A DNA stretch of 64,000 bases, from the NCBI RefSeq assembly GCF_900090245.1, contig NZ_FMDN01000011.1:62001-126000 (forward strand), given 5' to 3'. Below the pieces are notes generated by a model. It was not told where the DNA came from and searched no databases. It saw nothing but the letters and a program-made list of their open reading frames with translations. The position numbers were made by a program, and so were the translations under genes. Positions 15,704 through 24,204 of this stretch are shown here, one piece after another (position 1 is the stretch's first letter; every line of letters starts with the position of its first letter). Origin of the DNA: Micromonospora halophytica (GTDB lineage: Bacteria > Actinomycetota > Actinomycetes > Mycobacteriales > Micromonosporaceae).

Positions 15704-16810
15704 ATGCCCCGAAGGCCGTTCGTCTCCGCCCTGCTCGCCGCGCTCGCGGCCGCCCCGCTCGTCCTGATCTCCGGGCTGGCCGCCGCCGCGCCCGCCCAAC
15801 CGGCCGCTGCCGCCGCACCGGTACGCGTCATGCCGCTCGGCGACTCGATCACCGGGTCACCGGGCTGCTGGCGGTCGATCCTCTGGAACCGGCTCCAGTC
15901 CACCGGCCACACCGACATCGACTTCGTCGGCACCCTCGGCCCACAGGGCTGCGGCCAGCCGCACGACGGGGACAACGAGGGCCACGGCGGATACCTGGCG
16001 ACCAACGTCGCCAACCAGAACCTGCTGCCCGGCTGGCTCTCCGCCACCCGGCCCGACATCGTGCTGATGCACTTCGGCACCAACGACGTGTGGAGCAACA
16101 TCCCGCCGGCCACCATCCTGGCCGCGTACGGCAAGCTGGTCGACCAGATGCGGGCCAGCAACCCGGCGATGCGGGTGATCGTCGCGAAGATCATCCCGAT
16201 GGCGCCGGCCTCCTGCGCCGAGTGCGGCCAGCGGGCCGTGGCGCTCAACAGCGCCATCGACGGCTGGGCGGCGGGGAAGACCACCGCGCAGTCGCCGGTC
16301 GTCGTGGTCGACCAGTGGACCGGGTTCAGCACCGCCACCGACACCTACGACGGGGTGCACCCCAACGCGGCCGGCGACCAGAAGATGTCCGACCGCTGGT
16401 ACCCGGCCGTGGTGGCCGCCCTCTCCGGCGCCACCCCGAGCCCGACGGTCAGCCCGACCGTGTCGCCCAGCCCGACGGTCAGCCCCACGTCGACCCCGTC
16501 CGCTCCGGTGGCCTGCGCCGCGACCTACCGGATCACCAACCAGTGGCAGGGCGGCTGGCAGGGCGAGGTGACCGTACGCAGCACCGGCACCGCCCGGACC
16601 AGCGGCTGGCGGGTCGGCTTCACCCTGCCCGACGGCCAGCGGATCACCCAGGCATGGAACGCCGAACTGACCCAGAGCGGCACGGCCGTCTCCGCACGCA
16701 ACGTGAGCTGGAACGGCGCCCTGGCCGCCGGTGCCGAGGCCACCTTCGGGTTCCTCGGCAGCACGACCGGCACGCCCACTGTGCCGGCGGTGACCTGCAC
16801 CGCCGGCTGA
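15704..16810 (+). CDS. Secreted SGNH/GDSL esterase (CE3-like) with C-terminal CBM2
   Basis: A 368-residue exported enzyme. Residues 1-38 form a signal peptide ending in an Ala-rich cleavage region. The SGNH domain (about 40-235) resembles CE3 acetylxylan esterases: VRVMPLGDSITGSPGCW with nucleophile Ser48, HFGTNDVWSN as block III and YDGVHPNAAGDQ with the Asp/His pair. A Pro/Ser/Thr linker of SPTVSPT repeats leads to a family 2 carbohydrate-binding module (about 270-368), seen in YRITNQWQGGWQGEVTV and WNGALAAGAEATFGF. The likely role is deacetylation of xylan or similar plant polymers. A perfect terminator follows. Confidence 0.93.
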   Translation: MPRRPFVSALLAALAAAPLVLISGLAAAAPAQPAAAAAPVRVMPLGDSITGSPGCWRSILWNRLQSTGHTDIDFVGTLGPQGCGQPHDGDNEGHGGYLATNVANQNLLPGWLSATRPDIVLMHFGTNDVWSNIPPATILAAYGKLVDQMRASNPAMRVIVAKIIPMAPASCAECGQRAVALNSAIDGWAAGKTTAQSPVVVVDQWTGFSTATDTYDGVHPNAAGDQKMSDRWYPAVVAALSGATPSPTVSPTVSPSPTVSPTSTPSAPVACAATYRITNQWQGGWQGEVTVRSTGTARTSGWRVGFTLPDGQRITQAWNAELTQSGTAVSARNVSWNGALAAGAEATFGFLGSTTGTPTVPAVTCTAG

Positions 16811-16815
16811 GTCGC

Positions 16816-16858
16816 ATGCCCGACGGCCCGTGTCCCGTGCGGCGCGGGCCGTCGGGCA
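16816..16858. terminator. Strong terminator between esterase and glycosylase-like gene
   Basis: A perfect 15-bp stem ATGCCCGACGGCCCG/CGGGCCGTCGGGCAT with a 13-nt loop lies between two converging genes. Confidence 0.8.
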
Positions 16859-16938
16859 TCGTCCACCACCGACGGTACGACCCGACGCCCCTCGGCCCGA
16901 ACGCCCTCGGCCCGACGTCCTGTCGACGAGCGGGGCGG

Positions 16939-17802
16939 TCAGCCCAGCGCCGCCAGCAGCCGCCCGCGCAGCACGGCCGCCCGTTCGGCGAAGTCCCGCT
17001 GGGCGGCGGCATACTCGGCGCGGCCCTCCGGGGTCTCCACCCGCACCGGGGCGTACCCGAGGTCGGCCAGGTCGTACGGGCTGGCCCGCATGTCCAGCGC
17101 GCGGATCTCCCGGGCCAGGGCGAAACAGTCCGCCACCAGCTCGCTGGGCACCAGCGGAGAGAGCTTGTAGGACCACTTGTAGAGGTCCATGTTGGTGTGC
17201 AGGCAGCCCGGCTGCTCCAGCGCGTGCTGGCTCTCCCTGGTCGGCGTGAGCAGGTTCAACGGTCGGGCCGGCGGGGTGAAGAACCGGTACGCGTCGAAGT
17301 GGCTGCACCGTACGCCGCGTTCCTCGACCACCGCGGCCGTCCGTTCCGGTGTCAGGCGCAGCGGCCAGGCATTGTGGCGTACCTCCTCCTGGGTCTGCCG
17401 GTAGACCATCGCCCACTCGTGCATCCCGAAGCAGCCCAGGTGCGCCGGCCGGCCGGCGGTGGCGACGAGCAGGGCACGGATCCAGGCGACGGACTCGCCG
17501 CGCCGTGCGCGTACCCGATCGGTGTCGAGGGTGACCCCGGCGGCGTCGGCGCGGTAGTCCGGGCCGAACTCGGCCGGGTCGGCGTCGCGCAGCACCACCC
17601 CCGCGCCCGGGTGCCAGCGGCGCAGCTGGGCCGGGCGGTGCGAGTAGTAGGTGAAGAGGAAGTCCTCCACCGGGTGCTTCCCGCCCGCCTTGCGGCGGGC
17701 CAGGTGCGGCGCCAGCCAGGCGTCCACCCGCTGTTCGTGCGCGGCGCGCCGGGCCTGCCAGTCGGCCGCGTCGAGGGCGGCGGGGGCGAGGGCGGCGGTC
17801 AC
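16939..17802 (-). CDS. Helical protein annotated in actinobacteria as 3-methyladenine DNA glycosylase
   Basis: A 287-residue soluble protein with RRAAHEQRVDAWLAPHLARR at the N-terminus, HPVEDFLFTYYSHRPAQLRRW, HLGCFGMHEWAMVYR, and CLHTNMDLYKWSYKLSPLVPS. This pattern belongs to a conserved actinobacterial family that is often labelled 3-methyladenine DNA glycosylase. I cannot see the helix-hairpin-helix motif or catalytic residues of known glycosylases, so the function is doubtful. The conserved His and Tyr residues suggest an enzyme. The GTG at 17802 is 7 nt from a TACCCT box, implying leaderless expression. Confidence 0.7.
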   Translation of the reverse strand: MTAALAPAALDAADWQARRAAHEQRVDAWLAPHLARRKAGGKHPVEDFLFTYYSHRPAQLRRWHPGAGVVLRDADPAEFGPDYRADAAGVTLDTDRVRARRGESVAWIRALLVATAGRPAHLGCFGMHEWAMVYRQTQEEVRHNAWPLRLTPERTAAVVEERGVRCSHFDAYRFFTPPARPLNLLTPTRESQHALEQPGCLHTNMDLYKWSYKLSPLVPSELVADCFALAREIRALDMRASPYDLADLGYAPVRVETPEGRAEYAAAQRDFAERAAVLRGRLLAALG

Positions 17803-17808
17803 GGACCC

Positions 17809-17814
17809 AGGGTA
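17809..17814 (-). promoter_or_regulatory. Leaderless -10 box for the glycosylase-like gene
   Basis: TACCCT on the minus strand ends 7 nt before the GTG at 17802. Confidence 0.55.
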
Positions 17815-17835
17815 CGACCGCCGCCCGCACGCCGG

Positions 17836-19311
17836 TCAGGGCACGTCCACCCGGACCCCGGCGGAGAAGACCCCGCTGCGCAGTTCGAGCTGTTCCGGCT
17901 TCTGCGCCCCGTTCATGGTGAAGACCAGCGGCAGCACCAGCCGACTGTTCGCGGCGACCGGCTGGGCGAAGACGTCGCGGCCCAGGTTGGCCAGCCGGGT
18001 GGCGTCCGCGTCGGCGGTGACCCAGTTGCCGCCCCGCAGGTAGGCCCGTTGCAGCTCGCCGTGCCAGGTCTGCTGCTCGGGCGTGACGTTGCGTACCCCG
18101 ACGGTGGCCTGGCACCGCCGCGCCGACCCGGGGGCGTTCGTGCAGTCCACCCGGTAGACGGTGAACTCGAACGCCCGCTCCCGCAGCGGCACTCCGACGG
18201 TGCCGGTGGTGCTCCGGCCCACCCAGGCGCCGCTGGTCGGCTGCTTGGCCGTGTCGATCGCGGAGACCTGCCGGGTGGCGGTGAACACCGCCGTCGAGAC
18301 GACTGCGGCGAGTACCACCACGGCCACCCCGACGATCGCCCAGACCGGCGGTCTGCGGCGTCGTCCGGTCGCGCCGGGTGCGGCCGGGCGCGGACGGCCG
18401 GTGCCGCCGGGAGCGTCGGGGCCGCCGGCGTACGGCGGGACGCCCGCCGCCGTCGGCACGGCGCCGGTCGGCTCGGCGCGTCGCCGACGGGCGCGCCGCC
18501 ACGCCCAGGCTCCGGCGGCGCTCAGCATGAGCAGCACCACCAGCGTCGCGGCCAGGATCGACGGTCGTCGCCAGGCCGGGGTCGCCTCCTCCACCTCCGC
18601 GGCCGGCACCCCTGCGCCCTGCCAGGTGGCGGTGGCGCAGTCGTACGGCCGGTTGCCGTCGCCGGTGAAGGCGCAGGCGGGCGCGGTGACCGCCCGGCCC
18701 GGCGCGGTGACCGCGAGCGCGGTGTCCAGCGTCGTGGTGCTCCGGGCCGGCAGGCGCAGCTGCCAGGTCACCTCCCCGGTGCTGTTCGGCCCCGGGACGC
18801 GGGTGGCCCGGCCGCCCGCGCTCACCGCCGTCGTCGACGAGCCGGCCGGCAGCTCCTGCCGCACCGTGGTCTCGATCGGCGTGGTGGCGTCGTTGTGGAC
18901 GCGGATCCGGTAGCCCGGCGCGGGCGTTCCGGCCGCCGTCACCGACACGGTGACCGGTGGGGCGGGCCGGGGCGCTCCCGGCGCGGCCGTGGCGCCCATT
19001 CCGGGGGCCGGCACGGCGGGCGTCACCGGGATCACCGCCCCGGTCGCGGCGACTCCCGGGGCTGCCGGCGCCTTGCGCGCCCCGGGTGCCGCGGCCGGGG
19101 CGAGCACACCGGTCGGCCCGGGTGCCGGGCTCGTGGACGCCGACGGCGCCGGGCTGGTGGGCGCGGCCGCCGGTGGCGCCGGGGCGACCACCGCCGGTGC
19201 GGCCTCGGCTCTCGGGGACGTCGCCGTGGGCAGGGCCGGCACGGCGGCGAGGATGCCCAGGCCGTGCACGAACACGGCGAGGGCCCTGTGGTGTCGTCTC
19301 GATGCAGGCAT
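17836..19311 (-). CDS. Two-part membrane protein with exported beta domains
   Basis: A 491-residue protein of unknown function. A signal peptide (about residues 1-38) is followed by a long Pro/Ala/Thr linker and a beta-rich domain (about 118-220) with paired cysteines (CAFTGDGNRPYDC). A membrane segment (SILAATLVVLLMLSAAGAWA) then ends in the stop-transfer cluster RRARRRR. After a Gly/Pro cytoplasmic linker a second membrane segment (VWAIVGVAVVVLAAVVSTAV) leads to another exported beta domain resembling DUF4352, with two cysteines. It looks like a fusion of two membrane proteins. The ATG follows GGAGG by 9 nt, and a TAGCGT box lies at 19333-19338. Confidence 0.75.
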   Translation of the reverse strand: MPASRRHHRALAVFVHGLGILAAVPALPTATSPRAEAAPAVVAPAPPAAAPTSPAPSASTSPAPGPTGVLAPAAAPGARKAPAAPGVAATGAVIPVTPAVPAPGMGATAAPGAPRPAPPVTVSVTAAGTPAPGYRIRVHNDATTPIETTVRQELPAGSSTTAVSAGGRATRVPGPNSTGEVTWQLRLPARSTTTLDTALAVTAPGRAVTAPACAFTGDGNRPYDCATATWQGAGVPAAEVEEATPAWRRPSILAATLVVLLMLSAAGAWAWRRARRRRAEPTGAVPTAAGVPPYAGGPDAPGGTGRPRPAAPGATGRRRRPPVWAIVGVAVVVLAAVVSTAVFTATRQVSAIDTAKQPTSGAWVGRSTTGTVGVPLRERAFEFTVYRVDCTNAPGSARRCQATVGVRNVTPEQQTWHGELQRAYLRGGNWVTADADATRLANLGRDVFAQPVAANSRLVLPLVFTMNGAQKPEQLELRSGVFSAGVRVDVP

Positions 19312-19465
19312 ACGAACGAACCTCCGCAGCCGACGCTAGGGGCGCGTCACCTCCGGCCGGGTACGAAGTACCGAACCCGGCCCCGCCCGGCCGTCGATGG
19401 CGTACGCTGCGCCGACGCCGCCGGCGGCCGGGCCGTCGCCGGGCTCGGGGCGCGCCGGCAGGGGC

Positions 19466-19471
19466 TAGATT
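19466..19471 (+). promoter_or_regulatory. Leaderless -10 box for the FAH-family gene
   Basis: TAGATT ends 7 nt before the GTG at 19478. Confidence 0.55.
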
Positions 19472-19477
19472 GGCCTG

Positions 19478-20281
19478 GTGCGTATCGCTCGTTTTGCTCA
19501 TGCCAAGGGAATGTCGTTCGGGGTCGTCGAGGGCGATCCGGGGGGCGGGCCGCAGGGCCTGACCGTCGCCGAGATCGAGGGTCACCCGTTCGGTCCGATC
19601 CAGTTCTCCGGCGCCCGCTGGGCGCTCTCCGACGTCCGGCTGCTCTCGCCGATCCTGCCGAGCAAGGTGGTCTGTGTCGGCCGTAACTACGCCGAGCACG
19701 CCGCCGAGCACGGCGGCGAGGTGCCGAAGGAGCCGCTGCTCTTCCTCAAGCCCTCCACTTCGGTGATCGGGCCGCGGGACGCGATCCGGTTGCCGATCTT
19801 CTCCAAGCAGGTCGAGCACGAGGCGGAGTTGGCCGTGGTGATCGGCGCGCCCGGCGCGCGGCGGGCCGATCGGGCCGCCGCCGAGAAGGCGATCTTCGGC
19901 TACACCTGCGCCAACGACGTGACCGCGCGGGACCTGCAGCGCTCCGACGGGCAGTGGACCCGGGCCAAGGGCTTCGACTCGTTCTGTCCGATCGGCCCGT
20001 GGATCACCACCGGCCTGGACGTCTCCGACCTGGAGGTCCGCTGTGAGGTGGGTCGCGACCCGGAGGAGACGGAGGTACGCCAGCTCGGCCGGACCAAGGA
20101 CATGGTCTTCGACGTGCCGGCGCTGGTGTCGTACATCTCGCACGTGATGACGCTGCTCCCCGGCGACGTGGTGCTGACCGGAACCCCGGCGGGGGTTAGC
20201 CCGCTCACGGAGGGGGATACGGTCACCGTGCGGATCGAGGGGATCGGCGAGCTCACCAACCCGGTGGTCCCGGTCGCCTGA
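19478..20281 (+). CDS. Fumarylacetoacetate hydrolase family protein
   Basis: A 267-residue FAH-fold enzyme; relatives hydrolyse or decarboxylate acylpyruvates, oxaloacetate or homoprotocatechuate intermediates using a divalent metal. Family marks are KVVCVGRNYAEHAAEHG, LLFLKPSTSVIGP, the metal-ligand segment VEHEAELAVVIG, GYTCANDVTARDLQ and LLPGDVVLTGTPAGVSPL. In Streptomyces the equivalent gene precedes gltX; here three tRNA genes follow and gltX is not in the window. The physiological substrate cannot be told from sequence. Confidence 0.9.
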   Translation: MRIARFAHAKGMSFGVVEGDPGGGPQGLTVAEIEGHPFGPIQFSGARWALSDVRLLSPILPSKVVCVGRNYAEHAAEHGGEVPKEPLLFLKPSTSVIGPRDAIRLPIFSKQVEHEAELAVVIGAPGARRADRAAAEKAIFGYTCANDVTARDLQRSDGQWTRAKGFDSFCPIGPWITTGLDVSDLEVRCEVGRDPEETEVRQLGRTKDMVFDVPALVSYISHVMTLLPGDVVLTGTPAGVSPLTEGDTVTVRIEGIGELTNPVVPVA

Positions 20282-20387
20282 TGCGTCCGACGCCCTGTTT
20301 GCGCAGTTCAGAGGCGGTTCAGGGGGTTGGATTTGGCCTGTCGGCGCGGGGAGGGTAGAGTTCTTTCTCGGCGCCGCAAGGGGCCAA

Positions 20388-20459
20388 TGGGGTATGGGGT
20401 AATTGGCAGCCCGACTGATTCTGGTTCAGTTAGTCTAGGTTCGAGTCCTGGTACCCCAG
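20388..20459 (+). tRNA. tRNA-Gln (CTG anticodon)
   Basis: A 72-nt cloverleaf with acceptor stem TGGGGTA/TACCCCA, anticodon stem ACTGA/TCAGT around the loop TTCTGGT (anticodon CTG) and T arm with GGTTCGAGTCC. No encoded CCA. It is followed by two tRNA-Glu genes. Confidence 0.95.
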
Positions 20460-20598
20460 CGCAACCGCGGATTCGCGAGAGTCCCGGACGCTGGATTCTG
20501 GCGGAGTTCCGCTCCCCTCCTTCCCGGAGGGGTGGCGGATGATCTCTGGTAGAGTGCAGCTTCCCCGCCCGTGAGGGTGGGGAAGCGACATGAGTTCT

Positions 20599-20671
20599 GG
20601 CCCCGTCGTCTAGCGGCCCAGGACGCCGCCCTCTCAAGGCGGTAGCGCCGGTTCGAATCCGGTCGGGGCTA
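20599..20671 (+). tRNA. tRNA-Glu (CTC anticodon), copy 1
   Basis: A 73-nt cloverleaf with acceptor GGCCCCG/CGGGGCT (G-U at the first pair), anticodon stem CCGCC/GGCGG around CTCTCAA, and T loop TTCGAAT. No encoded CCA. A terminator follows at 20682. Confidence 0.95.
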
Positions 20672-20681
20672 CAGCGCTGAC

Positions 20682-20709
20682 AGCCCGTTCCACCTCGGTG
20701 GGGCGGGCT
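20682..20709 (+). terminator. Terminator after first tRNA-Glu
   Basis: Stem AGCCCGTTCCACC/GGTGGGGCGGGCT with two G-U pairs, followed by TTCTTCG. Confidence 0.7.
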
Positions 20710-20833
20710 TCTTCGTGTCTCCGTCTCCGCCACGCACCTGCCCGGCCGGGTGCCCCCGCGTCGGCGCGGGAAAGTGGTGCCGCTAGACTACAACCGCACC
20801 GCTCGCCAGGGCGGTGATGCAGGAAAAGTGCCT

Positions 20834-20906
20834 GGCCCCGTCGTCTAGCGGCCCAGGACGCCGCCCTCTCAAGGCGGTAGCGCCGGTTCGAATCCGGTCG
20901 GGGCTA
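20834..20906 (+). tRNA. tRNA-Glu (CTC anticodon), copy 2
   Basis: Identical base for base to the copy at 20599-20671, 235 nt downstream, while flanks outside the tRNA differ except for a few bases on each side. This is a recent or gene-converted duplication. Confidence 0.95.
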
Positions 20907-20917
20907 CAGAGCAGGTG

Positions 20918-20948
20918 CGGCCCGTCTCGCTGATCGTGGGGCGGGCCG
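20918..20948 (+). terminator. Terminator after second tRNA-Glu
   Basis: Stem CGGCCCG/CGGGCCG with a 17-nt loop, 11 nt past the tRNA end. Confidence 0.5.
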
Positions 20949-21034
20949 TTCGCTATCCACCTCACTGAGCGTGTTGCTCGCTCGTCGTTACTCTTCGTGT
21001 GCATCGGTGCCGGGTTGTCTGGTGACCTTTGCGT

Positions 21035-21160
21035 CCTTTGCTCTGCTGCCACCCACGCGCCACCGCTGTGAGCAGCGATGAAGCGACCAGGTCCTGTCGC
21101 GGTTGGGCGCTCACCCAGTCACCCTCCGCTGCTGGCGCGTATGTGGCAGCAGAGCAAAGG
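21035..21160. repeat. Long imperfect inverted repeat next to the tRNA cluster
   Basis: Arms 21035-21052 and 21143-21160 are perfect 18-bp inverted copies of CCTTTGCTCTGCTGCCAC. Pairing continues imperfectly inward over ACGCGCCA, and nested GAGCAGCG/CGCTGCT and GCGAC/GTCGC stems fill the middle. No protein-coding signal is convincing inside. The rest of 20949-21397 holds no gene that I can support; a TTGGCAGAATATGACG stretch near 21183 is the only promoter-like sequence. It could be a mobile-element remnant, a structured RNA or a family repeat. Confidence 0.6.
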
Positions 21161-21397
21161 GGCAAGGTGGTGGGTCCGCACCTTTGGCAGAATATGACGC
21201 ACAGTGACCGTGGCGAGGCGTTCTCGCCGGCTCGGCCCTTGCTCGAGGTCCGGCTCGTGCCGCTCGACCCGGCCGGCCGATCCCCAGGTCCGGCTCCTGC
21301 CGCCCTGCCTGCCGCCCTGCCCGGGGTCGAGCCGGCCCGGCCTGGACACCGCGATCTCGCCCCGCCGTCCGACCGGGCCTCGACGGCCGGGCTGCGG

Positions 21398-22096
21398 TCA
21401 GAGGCCGGAGAGGCGTTGGCCGGCGCGGACCACCGCCATGGCGTGGCGTTCGCCGGGGCGGCGGCCGAGGCGCTCGATGGGGCCGGAGATGCTGATCGCG
21501 GCGATCACCCGGCCGGTGCGGTCCCGGATCGGGGCCGAGACGCTCGCCACCCCCGCCTCGCGCTCGGCGACGCTCTGCGCCCAGCCTCGGCGACGGACCT
21601 CGGCCAGGGTGCGGCCGGTGAACTTCGACCGGGGCAACAGCGGCATGACCGCCTCCGGCGGCTCCCAGGCGAGCAGGATCTGCGCCGCCGAGCCCGCCGT
21701 CATGGGCAGCACCGAGCCGACCGGCACGGTGTCCCGTAGGCCGCTGGCGCGCTCGGCGGCGGCCACGCAGACGCGCTCGTCGGCGCGGCGCAGGTAGAGC
21801 TGGGCGCTCTCACCGGTGGCGTCGCGCAGCGCGGCCAGCAACGGCTCCGCCGCCGTCAGCAGCACGTCCGGAGCGGCGTTGGCCAGCTCGCCGAGCCGGG
21901 GCCCGGGACGCCAGCGCCCCTGGGTGTCCCGGACCAGCATCCGGTGGATCTCCAGCGCCTGTGCCAGCCGGTGCGCGGTGGCCCGGGGCAGCTTGGTGCG
22001 TTCAACGAGTTCGGCCAGGCTGGCACCGTCGACACAGGCGGCCAGGATGACCACCGCCTTGTCGAGGACGCCGACACCGCTCATACTGTGTCCCAC
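21398..22096 (-). CDS. ndgR: IclR-family regulator NdgR of leuCD
   Basis: A 232-residue IclR-type repressor/activator with an N-terminal winged helix (GVLDKAVVILAACVDG, then LAELVERTKLPRATAHRLAQAL) and an effector-binding domain (GESAQLYLRRADERVCVAAAERASGLRDTVPVGSVLPM split around residues 95-130). The sequence and its position divergent from leuC match NdgR (LtbR in corynebacteria), which controls leuCD and other amino-acid genes. The start at 22096 (GTG, MGHSMSGVGVLDKA) aligns with the short N-terminus of Streptomyces NdgR; ATG at 22084 is the alternative. Only 37 bp separate it from leuC. Confidence 0.92.
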   Translation of the reverse strand: MGHSMSGVGVLDKAVVILAACVDGASLAELVERTKLPRATAHRLAQALEIHRMLVRDTQGRWRPGPRLGELANAAPDVLLTAAEPLLAALRDATGESAQLYLRRADERVCVAAAERASGLRDTVPVGSVLPMTAGSAAQILLAWEPPEAVMPLLPRSKFTGRTLAEVRRRGWAQSVAEREAGVASVSAPIRDRTGRVIAAISISGPIERLGRRPGERHAMAVVRAGQRLSGL

Positions 22097-22133
22097 AAGC
22101 CGAAATTTACCTCCCAGAATTTAGGATGTCCAG
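22097..22133. promoter_or_regulatory. Divergent ndgR-leuC control region
   Basis: The 37-bp gap is the most AT-rich spot nearby and contains AAATTT...AGAATTT, an inverted AAATT/AATTT pair about 10 bp apart, fit for an IclR-family operator. AGGA at 7 nt serves leuC. Confidence 0.5.
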
Positions 22134-23576
22134 ATGGTGGGAGTCACTCGACCGAGGACCCTGGCCGAGAAGGTCTGGGACGCGCACGTCGTACGGACCG
22201 CCGAGGGTGAGCCGGACCTGCTCTACATCGACCTGCACCTGCTGCACGAGGTGACGAGCCCGCAGGCCTTCGACGGGCTGCGCCTGGCCGGCCGCCGGGT
22301 CCGCCGCCCCGATCTCACGCTCGCGACCGAGGACCACAACACCCCGACCTGGTACGACGACCCGTCGTTCCGGCTGCGCCGCGGTGACCTGCTCACCATC
22401 GCGGACCCGACCTCGCGTACGCAGATCGAGACGCTGCGCCGCAACTGCGCCGAGTTCGGCCTGCGGCTGCACCCCCTGGGCGACGAGAACCAGGGCATCG
22501 TGCACGTCATCGGCCCGCAGCTCGGCGTCACCCAGCCCGGCATGACCATCGTCTGCGGCGACTCGCACACCGCCACCCACGGCGCCCTCGGGGCGCTCGC
22601 CTTCGGCATCGGCACCAGTGAGGTCGAGCACGTCCTGGCCACCCAGACGCTGCCCCAGGCCCGGCCGAAGACCATGGCGGTGAACGTCACCGGCGAGCTC
22701 GGCCCCGGCGTCACCGCCAAGGACCTGGTCCTCGCGCTGATCGCCCAGGTCGGCACCGGCGGCGGACGCGGCCACATCGTGGAGTACCGGGGCGAGGCGA
22801 TCCGCGCCCTGTCCATGGAGGGCCGGATGACGGTCGCCAACATGTCCATCGAGTGGGGCGCCAAAGCCGGGCTGATCGCACCGGACGAGACCACCTTCGC
22901 GTACCTCAAGGGCCGGCCGAACGCCCCGCAGGGCGCGGACTGGGACGCCGCGGTGGCCTACTGGCGGACCCTGCCCACCGACGCCGACGCGACCTTCGAC
23001 GCCGAGATCACCCTCGACGCCGGCCGGATCACCCCCTTCGTGACCTGGGGCACCAACCCCGGCCAGGGCGCGCCGCTCGGCTCGGCCGTGCCCGACCCGG
23101 AGGAGTTCGTCAGCGAGGCGGACCGGACCGCCGCCCGCCGGGCCCTGGAGTACATGGACCTCACCCCCGGCACTCCGTTGCGGGACCTCGCGGTCGACGT
23201 GGTCTTCGTCGGCTCCTGCACCAACGGCCGGCTGGAGGACCTGCGTGCCGCCGCGGACGTGCTGCGCGGCCACCGGGTCGCCGACGGCGTACGGATGCTG
23301 GTGGTGCCCGGCAGCGCGGCCGTGCGGGAGGCGGCCGAGGCGGAAGGGCTGGACAAGGTCTTCGCCGACGCCGGCGCCGAGTGGCGCTTCGCCGGTTGCT
23401 CGATGTGCCTCGGGATGAACCCGGACACGCTCAAGCCCGGCCAGCGCTCCGCGTCCACCTCCAACCGCAACTTCGAGGGCCGTCAGGGCCGGGGAGGGCG
23501 CACCCACCTGGTGTCCCCGCCGGTCGCCGCCGCCACCGCCGTGGCCGGTCGGCTCGCCGCCCCCGCCGATCTGTAG
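22134..23576 (+). CDS. leuC: 3-isopropylmalate dehydratase large subunit
   Basis: LeuC holds the 4Fe-4S cluster of the enzyme that isomerises 2- to 3-isopropylmalate and citramalate to 3-methylmalate. The 480-residue protein shows the aconitase-family segments [32 protein letters not shown] (around residues 140-170). The cluster cysteines lie in [14 protein letters not shown] and [13 protein letters not shown]. The C-terminus has [21 protein letters not shown]. It is followed by leuD after 15 nt and is divergent from its regulator ndgR. Confidence 0.96.
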   Translation: MVGVTRPRTLAEKVWDAHVVRTAEGEPDLLYIDLHLLHEVTSPQAFDGLRLAGRRVRRPDLTLATEDHNTPTWYDDPSFRLRRGDLLTIADPTSRTQIETLRRNCAEFGLRLHPLGDENQGIVHVIGPQLGVTQPGMTIVCGDSHTATHGALGALAFGIGTSEVEHVLATQTLPQARPKTMAVNVTGELGPGVTAKDLVLALIAQVGTGGGRGHIVEYRGEAIRALSMEGRMTVANMSIEWGAKAGLIAPDETTFAYLKGRPNAPQGADWDAAVAYWRTLPTDADATFDAEITLDAGRITPFVTWGTNPGQGAPLGSAVPDPEEFVSEADRTAARRALEYMDLTPGTPLRDLAVDVVFVGSCTNGRLEDLRAAADVLRGHRVADGVRMLVVPGSAAVREAAEAEGLDKVFADAGAEWRFAGCSMCLGMNPDTLKPGQRSASTSNRNFEGRQGRGGRTHLVSPPVAAATAVAGRLAAPADL

Positions 23577-23591
23577 AAGGGCAGCCGAGAG

Positions 23592-24179
23592 ATGGACAAG
23601 TTCACCACCCACACCGGCACCGCCGTGCCGCTGCGACGGTCCAACGTGGACACCGATCAGATCATCCCGGCCGTGTACCTCAAGCGGGTGACCCGAACCG
23701 GTTTCGCGGACGGACTCTTCAACGCGTGGCGGGAAGATCCGCAATTCGTGCTCAATGATCCGGCGTATTCCGGTGCGTCGATTCTCGTGGCCGGTCCGGA
23801 GTTCGGTACCGGATCTTCACGGGAGCACGCCGTCTGGGCGCTGCGCGACTGGGGCTTCCGCGCGGTGATCTCCCCCCGCTTCGGTGACATCTTCCGGGGC
23901 AACGCCCTCAAGGAAGGGCTCCTGCCGGTGGAGCTGGAATTGAAAGCGGTCGAGGAGATCTGGGCTCGGATCGAGTCCGACCCGCGCACTGCGGTGACCG
24001 TCGACCTGACCGCCCGGGAGGTCCGGCTCGGCGAGTCCACCTGGTCGTTCCCGCTGGACGACCACAGCCGTTGGCGGCTGATGGAGGGCTTGGACGACAT
24101 TGGACTCACCCTCCGGCACGCCGACGACATCGCCGCCTACGAGGCCACCCGGCCGTCCTTCAAGCCCGCCGTGGCATAG
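23592..24179 (+). CDS. leuD: 3-isopropylmalate dehydratase small subunit
   Basis: LeuD is the swivelling small subunit that completes the LeuC active site. At 195 residues it has the family's N-terminus ([27 protein letters not shown]), [17 protein letters not shown], and [16 protein letters not shown]. The ATG follows AAGGGCAG; the two genes form one operon ended by a 13-bp terminator. Codons in the first third include several AT-ending ones, unusual in this window, possibly to weaken local structure. Confidence 0.96.
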   Translation: MDKFTTHTGTAVPLRRSNVDTDQIIPAVYLKRVTRTGFADGLFNAWREDPQFVLNDPAYSGASILVAGPEFGTGSSREHAVWALRDWGFRAVISPRFGDIFRGNALKEGLLPVELELKAVEEIWARIESDPRTAVTVDLTAREVRLGESTWSFPLDDHSRWRLMEGLDDIGLTLRHADDIAAYEATRPSFKPAVA

Positions 24180-24204
24180 CCGTACGCCGCACCACTCATC
24201 GGTT

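Noticed and set aside
16090-19686. Open frame of about 1200 codons on the plus strand
   Set aside because: Shadow of the glycosylase-like and two-part membrane protein genes on the opposite strand.
15857-20143. Open frame of about 1430 codons on the minus strand
   Set aside because: It crosses the esterase, glycosylase-like and FAH genes in the wrong frame; Arg/Gly/Pro-rich shadow translation.
20962-21165. Possible 67-residue protein on the minus strand inside the inverted repeat
   Set aside because: The frame just follows the palindrome arms, lacks a ribosome site and recognised family; kept as part of the repeat, not as a gene.
20388-21400. Integrated mobile element at the tRNA cluster
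   Set aside because: No integrase, excisionase or duplicated tRNA 3' end was found; only the inverted repeat remains suggestive.
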